NCBI GenBank assembly: GCA_964036045.1
Contig: OZ038378.1
Coordinates: 159,038,576-159,102,575 of the forward strand
DNA length: 64,000 nt
Reading direction: 5' to 3'
From: Eutreptiella sp. 'Long Island Sound 2002'
Lineage: Eukaryota > Euglenozoa > Euglenophyceae > Eutreptiales > Eutreptiaceae
This document shows positions 42,954 to 54,179 of the stretch, in pieces; positions within the stretch are counted from its first letter, which is position 1, and each line of letters opens with the position of its first letter. The position numbers were made by a program, and so were the translations under genes. Below the pieces are notes generated by a model. The model saw only the letters and a program-made list of their open reading frames with translations, was not told the origin of the DNA and searched no databases.

Positions 42954-45681
42954 CAGGACTCTGTTGCCTATCCGGATAAAATCGATTGCTTATTAGGTGG
43001 TTTTTTCCGTTGTGCACCGGGAGGGAGTGTGTTTCGCCCCCACAAGATTTGTCGACCTGTTGAGCCCTCGCTGTCCAGTTTGTGTATCCCACGTCCCCTC
43101 CAAAACCGACCCCCTTTCGCCACTTGAGACACCGGGGGTTGTCGGGGTCACCGTACGTCACGCGGGTCCGACTATGCCCAACCATGTTGAGCGGGGTCTC
43201 GCGGACGCAGGCGGTTCCCGGCTCGCGCTGTGAAACGATGTGAAAGGAGCGAACACAAAGGAGGGTTCTCGAATTTCGCAGCCGGAAACTCGTGGCATGT
43301 CAAACGCCGGGAGGTCATTGGAGAGCCCGCAACGGGTTCCGCACGGTGCCCGCCCCGGATTGTTGCGAGCGCTCCCGGATAATTCGTGTCTAACCGTTCG
43401 GCAACACGGTTTTGGGGGGATATAAATAAGCACGGAAATGCGCACGACAATTGGAGAGATTTCTTGGCCATACAACATCAATGGTCTCACCAAACGAGCT
43501 CAATTGACACGGCTCCGCAAAATCCAGCCGTTGTCGCCCGAACGGCGCGAGCAAAATGCAACGCCAATGCTTAACTTTGTCAAAAGACTTGTGTGTTGCG
43601 CCGAGACGTGCTAGATCGCAACAAGGGACCGGTCACCAAACTCATGTTCCACTCAAACGAGCAACGCACAATGTGTGCAACTAAAAAACATGGGACGGAC
43701 ACCACCCGCTAGATACCAATGCCTCGGATGTTGTCCTCAAGCTTGGAAATGTTGAGCGCGCATGGTCTAGCTTGAAGTTCGTAACCGAAAGACCATCTCG
43801 ATACAACGACTAATCTCCACACTCCTTGGGTATGCGCCACTCTCTCATTGCACAATTGTTGTCTATCGATGCCGCGCCATGTGTACACAATGCGAAAGCA
43901 TGTGCATGATCCATTTTGGGAAATTTTTATGATCCCTTCACGGAATTTCCTTGCCCCCAAGAGACGGTGGGAAATTTGCCCATTACAATTTCAAGACTAA
44001 CAAACGACGCCCACAAGCGGAATCCACATTCCGAATATTGCCCTCTCTTTGGAGTTGCCCTCTCTTTGGAGTGCGACCCTCGCAATTGGTCCGCATGGTG
44101 CACCCGACCTTAGCCCGTAGAAAAGTGGTGTATGGAACCTCGAGATTCGGTTCTATTTCGGATTGCATATGCTTCCCCATTCATGGAGGCTTCGGTTCCT
44201 TCAGTTGATCCAAGAGATTCTTCGGCTTGTCTCTTTGGCCCTGACGAATCCTAGGACACAATTGGTGCGGTTGAGAGGCTCGTAGATTTTGCTACCATTA
44301 AACCGAAGTACCGCGAAAGACAATGCCACACAACGTTCAAGACTAATCAACGGCAAAGCAAATAAGCAAAACAAGCTCGGCCACTATAATTGAGTGAAGT
44401 GCACAAAGCCCGCACGATGGGATTCCCCCCCCCCCCCTCGGAATACCGGTAGGGTGACAAGGGTGTCACAAAATGTTCATAACGTTCACGAGACAACGTA
44501 GTTCCCGGTTTTTTTTTTGGCACCATGGTTGTTTCTAATTTCGCTTGCTCGCATCACATTGCTCAACATACATGTTGCAATTGAATCGAATTGGGCTTAG
44601 AGCACACGAGACATTGGGCAAACCCGAAGCCAACCCGAAAAAGACATCGCGAATATGTAAAACGAAGTCCACAAGTCATAAAGAGTTTGAATTGCAAAGA
44701 ATAGCATTTGCAATGCAACTTTGGGACGAATTTTGGATTACATCGCGGTTTTGCAAACATCGGGATCAATCAATATTTGCATTGGCCCCTAAAGCACACG
44801 GCATTAAACCGAATCTTATTTTTTCTTGTGGTGTTTGATACATTGTTCCACCAAAACCATTTCCGAAAAATGAGGATTCGCGGTACCGATTGAAATCAAC
44901 ATTGCCCGCGTGTATCGCGTCCATTTAATCACCACTCCGTCGCAACCGCCGCATCACGTGAGCGAGCAAAACCTCGTAACCGTGGAAAGGCACTCTTGAT
45001 AATTGTCACAAAACAACCCAAAGTCTAAGGATAAACACAACATGCAGGCTAGGAAGAAGAAGAACAATACAACATCAAGGTTCGTACAAGTAATAGGATG
45101 AGCACCGGCTTAACAATTAACACATCAAGTGGATGGATGGTGTAGTGCAAGTGTTGCCCTTGTTGATATGTCCCCATCGTGTTAATGACAAAGACACATC
45201 ACCCGTAAGAAAAGTCGCGTTCCTACCCTATGCGCGACTCGTTGGATGATTTTGTTTGAAAACACCGCACGAAAACACGATCTTCATTCCCCAAAGTGAT
45301 ATCTCGGAATTTTAAGACACTCATGGGCCGTCATCGGGTCGTGGTGATGTGCAACTTTGGACTTTGCGTCTTGCTCACTTCACAAGAAAAGCCGGATTAC
45401 TAAGAATATGTAAGCGTACGCGTCGATGGAATTTCCTTACACGCACCAGGTATTTAAAGTGAGACACACCTCCAATGCCCAACCCCCCATGTATTTCACA
45501 ACGTATTTCACAACGATCTTTCCAAGATATGCGAAGGTTTTTGCCCCGTTAGTCAACACATCCTTGCGTTGCATTTTAGCGTTCGATCTTTTACGAACCA
45601 TCAGGAGTGGTTTCACAACCCTCGACCATGGAATCCTCGAACAATTAGCGTACAAGGATGTCCGTGCGCCGCATTGCACAC
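42954..45681. other. AT-richer stretch without recognised gene
   Basis: Composition changes at about 42.95 kb. Scattered short frames have no recognisable domain; later exons of the gene starting at 45945 may lie here. A 14-C run is near 44425-44438. Confidence 0.4.
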
Positions 45682-45945
45682 CTCGAAGTTGCTTGACGTG
45701 GGCGAGCCTTCCACCAACGCTTCGAAGCTATCCGAAGTGGGACGTAAGTCCCCTGAAAGATTTTTGTTCGCCGGAGATTGGTGCGAAGAAGAGCTCGGAC
45801 TAAGTGGGGACTCCCCTAATTGAACCTTCTTTTTCTCCTTTTTCTTTGACGTATCGTCATCGGTTTTCTTCGTCCATAGTCCTTTGACTCCGTCAACAAC
45901 CCTTTGTGCGAATCTCGGGCTCGAGGGCGCCGCGTTGTCACTCAT
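45682..45945 (-). CDS. Candidate first coding exon, unknown protein
   Basis: The ATG at 45945 opens 88 codons ending exactly at a GAG/GTGTGC donor, the same donor type used by the TTD14-like gene. The peptide starts 'MSDNAAPSSPRFAQRVVDGV', has a Lys-rich stretch (TSKKKEKKKVQ), then Ser-Pro-rich low-complexity sequence, and ends 'SDSFEALVEG..'. It looks like the disordered N-terminus of a regulatory protein. No domain is visible and downstream exons could not be found. Confidence 0.4.
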
Positions 45946-48900
45946 GGAAAATCCCAAAGTGAAGTGGATCTACAAAACAACAAAAAACGTAAAGTTGAAA
46001 TAGCCCTCAATAGCATTTTGTATCGTTTTGAGGTACTCTCCACCCACAAGTCACTCCCCGTGCCAAGATACCGTTGCACCGTGGTGGTATTGCGCAATAG
46101 TACGTGCAAGTCAAGGATGATGACTTGATGGGATTGATCTTCACAGGCAAATTTGTCGAGGGCTTGAAAAGTCAAACTACCCGGGAAAAGATGGACACTC
46201 GGAATCACACGGCTTTCGTTTCCCTTACGTGCCGGTGACTTCGCAAAGTTGCCGGTAGGACTGCATATTTTACCACGGGGGCTCTCCCACGTTTTGACCT
46301 CACGTGCAAGCAAGCAAACAAGGAAAGAGACAGCTTGAAGGGCGAACGTGGTTGTCCATTGGAGATCAATTGGTGCACTAACAGTTTCCCTAGCGCTGTC
46401 ACAAGACAAGCAGTGCAAATATCTAATGTCATTAGTACGAGAAAACCAATGCACATAGGAATAGCAATCAAGCACTTTGGTCGAAAGAGTTAAAACCGCG
46501 TCTTTCTTCGGGCTTTTGTTGAATCCAGAAATCGCGGCTGCTAAGAATCATTGCTGCAGTTTTAGACAGATCGAGACAGATATCACCAATATTGATTCAG
46601 AACTATTTGTCGCAGCAACTTGCAATGAGCATTTTTCATTCGTGAGCATTTCCCTAACCCTCAAATTAAGTATTCTTCTATCTTAGCCCATGAATGTTAA
46701 CCTCTCTGACCTTCGAGCCTTTTCACCGACACCATTTCCACTTGATCAAACATGTCACTTCATTTTTCCATCTCCTCCAAATGAATTTTGGCCCCATTGA
46801 CCTCAAAGCATTATTCCAGTTTGTCACGTGCGGGGTACCCACAAATCCCCTCGGGTGCCACCAGCCGAAGCGGAGAATGCCACACGAATCATGACTTGAG
46901 CTAGATTGGTGCAACGAGTTGCTTGGATGAATGAAATTGTTGTTGTTGTTGTTGGATGCACTGCTTGATATTTGGGTGGTTCACATGAGTGGCAACCAAG
47001 CCATTTGTTCTACAGCTTGACTTGGTGCATTTCAATTTGGAATGCATTCCACGACAATAACTCTATGTGTTGAAGAATTTCGAAAGGTGCGCGCATTAAT
47101 GGCACGACTAACAACCCCACAAAAGCTACGGTCGTGTTTACCGGATGGAGGCAAAAAGGGACTCCAATGTCCTGCAAGCGGATTGGACACTAAGACATGA
47201 GGAAGGACAACACGCCGTGATGTCACATGTTTACATTTGTTGATGAATTTTCGTGTGCAACGTTGCCTCTCGGCTTTGTTTCGGCAATGAGTGCGCCTCT
47301 CATGCCACACACATTACCTCATCTCGAAGTTTTTTTTTGTCCGTGTGTGCGTGCGCACTGTAGTTCAGTGCGTCATCATTGTAGGATTCGACGTCGCGGT
47401 TGTGGCCAAGTGCCGTCGTGTGTTGGGTGGTGTGATGTGGTTTGTAATGTACCCATGGTAAGTATTAAGAGTCGCATGTCCTTCGGCGATTTTACGGTAG
47501 TGAGTGTGCCAACCTCCATATGCCATCAGCGAGTTGCTTGTTGCAACGGTGTGCATTGGAGGTACGAAAGTCAAGGCGGTTCGCATCTCATGGGGTTGTC
47601 AAGCGATCAAACACATGGAACTCTCGGCGAAGAAATTCCAAATCTAGATTCCGTGCTCGCTTTAACATCAACAACGAAGAACGAAAAAAAGGCCGAAGCG
47701 AGTGATGGTTGTGAGAAAATCAACCCCACACATCGCCACCAAACTTCTTTATGGAATCTCCTGAAGCCAACAAAATACTACCAAAGGAGAAGCGGGTTTC
47801 TTGTGACAAAAGCCCCCCCAAAGAGGGCCTTCATGACTGAGGCCGACGAAAGCTTGGGGAGCTCAAACTTACATTTACAAATCTGCTCATCGCCAACGAA
47901 TTTGTTCTTGCGCACTCGTCCCTTCTATGGTCTTTAATGCATCTTCGAGTGGGTTTCTTGATTTCGTGGTAGTGGCATCACTGAAACACATTTTCCCTAT
48001 CTTGCATCTTGGATGAAGGCAATGTTGCCATTAGCAGTTGGGAACCAATGTCCGTCTATTTTGAACTGAACCTTAGTAAGTCGAGACATCAACCTCATGG
48101 AGTTGCCCTCCGTACGCTTACCAACACCGGTGGTTGGTATCTCGCACCTCAGCTTACAAGAATAAACGCATGTTTAAAACGATGTATGTATCTTTGTGGT
48201 TGTACGACATCAACATTGGGTAACTGAAGCATCAACCCACTTCCCCCCCTTAACTCGCCTAGCGTCGGATTGAAAATTGAACTCATTGGCCCGAGTGCAA
48301 GATTTTGGCATGGTTAGGAACGCCTTCTCCGATTGACAACTTGAGAACGCATGGGACTTGAAAACATACACGTCGTGATTCGCTTATTGGCCAAAATTGT
48401 TTTATCTCCACATTCCGTCTTGTTCAATCATTACTTTGCAACCTCTTACTCGCCATTACCACTTACCTGCGAGCTTGTTATCGGGTGAGTTGTGTACGTG
48501 CCACGGCATGGTTGGTACCACTATGAGGCGCATTACTTTATTTCGTGGGTTTCATGTGGCAAAATTGAACCGAAAATGTACTGCTTGGTGCAAGCGGTTG
48601 GCAGCCAACAAAAAAAACCGTGGACACGCAAACCAACTCATGTAATTTCCACGGAAAGGCGCCATTTTGCCGCTGGCATCGCCCTATCCGACTCCAATTC
48701 CTTGAAGACGCGATGCGAAAACCATTAACTTTGTGCACACATGCCCATGAATTAGGTGAGAACAAAGAATGGTTTGAATGCAAGCCATCGGTTGGTACTT
48801 GAGTGGAAGTATGTGTCCCCCTTTTGTGCCTTAAGACGTATGCTACGTGAAAGTGCAAGGCCACTAAACGAGCACTCACACATGGTATCGCCAAGATTCT

Positions 48901-50180
48901 CGTTTCGGCATCCCCAATGCCAAGTTATTCATTTGTGTGTCAAAAGTTGATCTTTTGTCCCTTGTTGATCCCATGTTCGTGTTTTCGTGGCACGGTTATC
49001 TCTACGTGCCCCGGATGCGGACGGCTGTAGCGATTATTCGGTTAGTGGCGCCCATCAACTACACTGCCTTACACTACTCATAGGTCGGCATTTTGCTTGT
49101 CTTTTGCATACGCCAAATGCACAACCTTGTGCACATATCACCCGTTTCGTTGCATTTTGTAGGACGACGCGGTGTGGGTACCTTGAAGGCCTAAATTCTG
49201 ATATGGGAGCAAAAAAACACCACCCTTGTGCAAAAAGACACCGTCTCTAGTGCAAATTACATCTTCCATTGTACCGAACCGATCGTGCGGTGCACTTTGC
49301 GCAACGTGATTCACTCTCTTGCAATGGCACTATGCTCCACTGTGTTGTTTCGCCCACACACATAACTCTTTGCCATAGAGCGTATAAAGGACGAAAACCA
49401 AGTGTCCTTTAGCAATAGCATTGAGCGTTGAACAAGTTCCATGTTTTCTTAAGCCGCCGCATGGTGTTCGTTGTGCTGTTGAACATGACGAGAACTTTTT
49501 ATGTGTTCAAGTCATGCGCATAAGACCAAACTTATGCATTCGTGATTCCGATGAGTGTTTGAGCGGACAAAATGATGGTAGGATGGTGCCATCAAAATTA
49601 TGCCATGTTGTTAACTAGCCCCGTGCCGTGTGCTTGGTGTTTGGAGCTTATCCCATCAAACGGACGCATGCACCCAAAGTGGCTCCGTCCATTTTCTATG
49701 ATGGACGCGGCCGGATGTGTCGTTCGTATCCGGAATGACGTAGTGTTGTTTCCAATACTTATTGACGCGGATGGGCCATTTTAGGTGCGTGCGTGCGCCA
49801 CGGCCGCAAAAGCGGTCACTGCGCCGTTGTCAACGATTCGGAATGACCGACGGCGTCCTTGTGTCTTTTGGATTGCCTGCATCTTTTGTTTTTTGTTGTC
49901 CAATGTTGGTGCGTCTCGTGAATGTCCTTCATAATAGGCTCTCCTTGTTTTATGTCGTAATTGTGACACTATAAATGTAAGAAATATACCGGAAATGCCT
50001 GCATGTTTCATAAAGTGTAAATATAGCGGCTGTCTTTCGAGGAACCTCGCAGTTTGAGCATGATTGTGTGTTTTCGGCGGGGGACCGCCATGCCTTATAA
50101 ATATAAGAAATATAACTATGTATAAATATGTATACATAAATATAAATAGGTATAATAAATGACATATGCATATATAATAT
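45946..50180. other. AT-richer stretch; one decayed coding-like patch
   Basis: Around 46690-46860 the minus strand reads as an acidic coding-like peptide ('FEVNGAKIHLEEMEK', 'DMFDQVEMVSVKRLEGQ') interrupted by three stops. Otherwise I find only short frames without motifs. Confidence 0.35.
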
Positions 50181-50200
50181 TATTAACGGTCTCTCTTTTC
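50090..50200 (+). promoter_or_regulatory. TATA-rich segment upstream of the CCCH gene
   Basis: A run of TATAAATA/TATACATA/TATATAAT motifs, sharply AT-rich and directly followed by the very GC-rich gene. Promoter function is inferred from position. A pyrimidine tract plus TAG just before 50256 could alternatively mark a splice acceptor of a 5' UTR intron. Confidence 0.35.
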
Positions 50201-50263
50201 GACTCAAGTTCATCCCATCGCACTCCATTTGTCTATTCTGCTTTTTGTGTTGTAGCGTGAGAC

Positions 50264-52636
50264 ATGTCTACCATTGCGCCTCCGTGCGAGTTGGATTCCC
50301 CCAAGCAAGCGCAGTGTGGCAAGTCGCGAAGTGCCCAAGGCCCAGCACGGGCACAAAAAACGCGTTCCAAGAAGGGGAACAATCGAGTGGATAAAGCACG
50401 CAACTGCTGCCGGGGCCATGGCGATCTCGACCAGAGATCCGCCAATGTGGTCCTTCCCAACGCGTTGGAACTCACGCTCAAAGGGCTTGCCCCCGTCCCG
50501 GTCCCACAAAGCGCCATCGCTACGACGCGCTTTTGGGAGGACCTGAATCTCGAGGGCATGCCCACCTTTGCCTTCTCCGCCGACCAAGTGTGCGATGCCC
50601 ACCAACGAAACACTTGCCTCCATGGCTTCAGCTGCACGAAGATCCACATCTGCCGCGAGCTGTGGACCTCCGTCACCAAGCCCTTCACCTTCACCAAACA
50701 GAAGCCGAACGCGAAGCGCGAGCAGGACGTCCCAGGCCGGGCCACCGTGTCGGAGAGCGCCGAAGCCCCCCACACGGTGCCGGGGTCAATGAGGGGGCTG
50801 CTCCCCGTCCCGGGCGCGGCGCAGCCTCCCGCCGAAGGGCTGTTGCCCACGCAGCCGCCCGTGCACCCCCCAGTCGGGCATCCCCCGACGCAGCCCATCC
50901 CGGCACACGACCCGTCTGCGGGGCAGTTCGCAGCCCAGACGCCGCCGCGGCCGTGGCCCCCCGCGCCAGCCCCCGGCCGCTTTGACCCTGAGCCTCCGCA
51001 GGCCCCGCCACTGGGCCCCCCGAACGTGCCCCTGCCGCCGCCGCCAGGGCCGCCCATGGAATTCGCCCCGGCCCCCGACCGCCACATGCCCCCCCCGATG
51101 CAACCGGGGCCCCCGCCCCCCCCTCCGCAGCACGCCCCCCCCCCGGCCCTGCCCCCTCCCGGACCCCCGCAGTACACGCAACCCCCGCACCTGATGAACG
51201 GGCAGCCCCAACCGCCACACTGGCAGTCCCAACCCCCGGCCGCGGCCCCGCCGACGCCGGCGTGGCCCGCGCAGCCGCCCCCGGCCCCGCTCCAACCGTC
51301 GAGCGTGCAGCCCCAACCGCTGGGCATGCAGCCCCCGTCGCCCAGCGTCCAAGCCACGCTGCCGCCGCCGCTGCGCTCACCACAGTTCGCGGACCGGGTC
51401 CCGTACCCGCACCCCCCGATGCCGCCCATGCCGCCCCCCCAGGCCCCCGCGCTGCCCGCGCACACCGCCCCGTTCCCCGCCGCCCCCGCCGCGCACCCCA
51501 CGCCCGGCGGGGCCCTCGGGCCCGCCCCGGAGCGGCCGCCCGCGACCTTCTTCGGGGGCGACCCCCACACCCACGCGGTGCTGGTCCAGATCGGCCTGCA
51601 GACCCTCATCGACAACGGGCCCGTGCCGCTGTCCCCGAGCCTCGCGCTCCCGGGGGGCCCTCCCCCCGCGCCCATGACCCCCGCGGGGGCCGCGCCCGGG
51701 GCCCTCAGCCCCACGAGGCCGGCGGGGGTGGGGCCGCTGAGCCCGGTAAGCCCCGCGGCCGCCACCCCGGGCCCCCTCAGTCCCATGAGCGGGGCTCTGA
51801 GCCCCGGCAGTGCCCCGGCGTTCATGACCCCCGGGACCCCAGGCCCTCTCAGCCCCGGCAGTGCCCCGGGGGCCATCAGCCCCGGCACACCGCTGGCCCT
51901 GAGCCCGGCCAAGGCAGCCACGGGCCCCCTCAGCCCCGTCGCCATCCAGGGGCCTCAGAGCCCCAGCGCCACGAGGCTCATGGGCCCGGCAGGGGCCCCC
52001 CAACCAGCGCCCATCAGTCCGCCCCAGGCACGGCAGTGCGGCCGCCCCGCGCCGGTGCCGCCGCTGTCCCCCGACCTGATCCGCTCGGACGTGCCGGTGG
52101 ACCACAGCGCCCTCCCGAGAGAATCGCGAACCCCGACCACCGGCTCCGGCCCTTGGGACCGCGCGCGCGCCCTGGGCCCGAGCACCCCGAGCGCGGGCAC
52201 CCCGAGCGCGAAGGCCCCGTCCCCGATGTTCCCGGGCCCGCAGCTGATCCCGAACCGCAATGCCCTGGGCTGCAGCCCCATTCTCATCCCGGCGCAGGAG
52301 CTCTGCCCGGCGCTGGATGCGCAGTGGCCGAAGCCCCCACCGGCCGACCGGGCAGCGGCCAGAGAGAGTCCGCTGAGCGCCGCTGCCCGCGAGAGTCCGC
52401 TGAGCTCCATGGGGCCGTCGGACGGCGACAGCAGCGACGACGACCGCGTCGCGGTCACGCCGGCAGCAGGCGACCGGCCCGAGACCAAGTCCGAGTCCGA
52501 TGCATGGGACGTGCGCGCGCGCGCGTCCCGCGGAAAGTTCAAGGGGCTGCGTGGCTCTGGGCTGCTGGGCGTGCAAATGTGCAGTGCACCGGAAGGCCGC
52601 GGCTTCGCGGCCGGGCGCGGCCGCGTGACTGCCTAA
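50264..52636 (+). CDS. CCCH zinc-finger protein with Pro-rich and Ser-Pro repeat tail
   Basis: A single 790-codon open frame from ATG 50264. The N-terminus (20-50) is basic. Residues 110-128 form one CCCH finger, C-x7-C-x5-C-x3-H ('VCDAHQRNTCLHGFSCTKIH'), the RNA-binding type found in mRNA-processing and decay factors. Residues 165-480 are dominated by Pro, Gln, Ala and His. Residues 470-640 hold repeated 'GPLSP'/'LSPGSAPG' motifs, many of them Ser-Pro sites that proline-directed kinases could target. The end has an acidic 'SDGDSSDDD' stretch, then a basic RG-rich C-terminus. GC content is far above the neighbouring 43-50 kb, and the finger's fit supports this strand over equally long antisense frames. 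It probably binds RNA; targets are unknown. Confidence 0.7.
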   Translation: MSTIAPPCELDSPKQAQCGKSRSAQGPARAQKTRSKKGNNRVDKARNCCRGHGDLDQRSANVVLPNALELTLKGLAPVPVPQSAIATTRFWEDLNLEGMPTFAFSADQVCDAHQRNTCLHGFSCTKIHICRELWTSVTKPFTFTKQKPNAKREQDVPGRATVSESAEAPHTVPGSMRGLLPVPGAAQPPAEGLLPTQPPVHPPVGHPPTQPIPAHDPSAGQFAAQTPPRPWPPAPAPGRFDPEPPQAPPLGPPNVPLPPPPGPPMEFAPAPDRHMPPPMQPGPPPPPPQHAPPPALPPPGPPQYTQPPHLMNGQPQPPHWQSQPPAAAPPTPAWPAQPPPAPLQPSSVQPQPLGMQPPSPSVQATLPPPLRSPQFADRVPYPHPPMPPMPPPQAPALPAHTAPFPAAPAAHPTPGGALGPAPERPPATFFGGDPHTHAVLVQIGLQTLIDNGPVPLSPSLALPGGPPPAPMTPAGAAPGALSPTRPAGVGPLSPVSPAAATPGPLSPMSGALSPGSAPAFMTPGTPGPLSPGSAPGAISPGTPLALSPAKAATGPLSPVAIQGPQSPSATRLMGPAGAPQPAPISPPQARQCGRPAPVPPLSPDLIRSDVPVDHSALPRESRTPTTGSGPWDRARALGPSTPSAGTPSAKAPSPMFPGPQLIPNRNALGCSPILIPAQELCPALDAQWPKPPPADRAAARESPLSAAARESPLSSMGPSDGDSSDDDRVAVTPAAGDRPETKSESDAWDVRARASRGKFKGLRGSGLLGVQMCSAPEGRGFAAGRGRVTA

Positions 52637-53520
52637 GTGTCACCTGCTCTCGGCCCCCCCGGTCGTGGACTGCTGGCGCTGGCGCGGCGGGGGCCTGCGG
52701 AGGACAGTGCCCCCCCACGTCGCCCCCAAGACCGCTTTCACACCCGTGGCCGACCGGTGGCACAAGCGTTCGCGGCACTACCCTCTGCCTTTCAGCGCCG
52801 GCCCCCCCCCCCCCCCCCACCCCCTGACCCCGTCCGCCTGCGCCGGTCGGGGGCTCAGGCGCAAAGCCGCTCGTGTGTACGAGGGCGGGCGCCCAACGCG
52901 TACCAGCGACGAGGACCGCGTTGCCGCGGCACCGACGCCCCAGTGCCGTCAGACCATCGTCCCCTTGTACCGTCCCCCCCGTCCGCCTGGACGCCTCCCA
53001 TTGACCCCGCGCTTTGACTGTCTTTGCGCCATCAGCCACGCGCGCCTCCGTGGCCCTGCCCAAGGACCGTCCAGTGTCCAAGTCCGCACGCCGGCGGCAC
53101 TAGCCACGCGGCATGTGCACCCGCGATGCGCGCCCCCGTCGGCCTTCCTCTCCAACGCGCGGTTTCCCCCGGTATTCACCCGCTGCCGCATCCCGCGCCC
53201 GGCACGGCCCCGGGGGCGAAGCGGCGCTTCACAAATGTCCATTTTTCCGCGGCCCAACGGCGCGACCCCGTGCGGCGGCGGCGTGCGGCCCACGGCTTTT
53301 CAGCGCTCGCCGTTTGTGTATAGACCCCCCGCGCCATCCTCCGCCCCGCGAATCGAAGCCGTCCGGGTCCCTCTGACCTGCCCGTACCTCGTGCACCCGC
53401 GACGCTCCTACGGTCTCGAGACCGACGGCGTCACAAGAAGGCGTACCCCTCCCCTTCAGGCGGGGGGTTTCCTGGAGCACCACCCCACAACGACGCAGTC
53501 CCGTCGTCGCTTTTGATGGG
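52637..53520. other. GC-rich 3' flank of the CCCH gene
   Basis: Open frames in several phases on both strands reflect high GC. No conserved motif. A poly-C run is near 52805-52818. Confidence 0.35.
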
Positions 53521-53840
53521 GGGCTCCCGAGACGTACCGCGACATGCCGGAGGGTGACCCCGGAAATGCCGGTTGGCATCGCACGCGCGCTGCGCGTGGC
53601 AGATCTACCGGGACGAGAGAGTAGCGCCAGGCGCTGCCAAAGTGTGGGACCCACAGCAATCTTCTCGCTTCTGGGGTGACAGGGGGCCTGGGTAGGGGAG
53701 GGAGACGGTGGGTACGAAGGTCAGCGGGCTGCAACAAGATGGTCGTGTTGCAGGTACGGTGAGCAGAGCACTCGAAGGGCACCCCCCTTCAGTGATGCAG
53801 AACCATGATTTAAAGGGACCATCCGAGACGAATCGCCCTC

Positions 53841-54179
53841 TCAGCCCCCCCGGGTACTATGCACAGCAGCCACCAGTAGAGGGTCCACGTGTCCAGTGGC
53901 TCCAATCTCGGGTACATTCTCACAGATGACCCTCTTTTCTCGAAGTTGATCAGCTCTCCCTTTCGCTCTTGTTTCAACAATTTCCCTCTCTTTCTCTTCC
54001 TTCTTGATCTTAGCGGATCTTGACTTCACCGAGTCTCTTACCTTTGTCAGGTCTGCCGTTCCACTCCCAACAGATATAACCGAAGGTTCAGGACGAGGGT
54101 CTGTCGAAGTTGTCGTGGTTGGGTTCCCAATGGAGGCAGAAAGCGGAATGGAGGTGGATGTAGGTTGATGGAACACCAA
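53841..54179 (-). other. Short charged ORF, possible Gag-like N-terminus
   Basis: 112 codons: Ser/Thr/Pro-rich start, then a helical, highly charged block (KSRSAKIKKEEKEREIVE). Composition resembles the N-terminal region of the Gag remnant at 7 kb but there is no motif proof. Confidence 0.2.

Noticed and set aside
50233-51945. 570-codon minus-strand frame and other long frames over the CCCH gene
   Set aside because: GC-rich DNA leaves several frames open; only the + frame from 50264 has a canonical finger and balanced N-terminal composition.
53229-53654. Minus-strand 141-codon frame downstream of the CCCH gene
   Set aside because: No motif; open frames occur in several phases in this GC-rich stretch.
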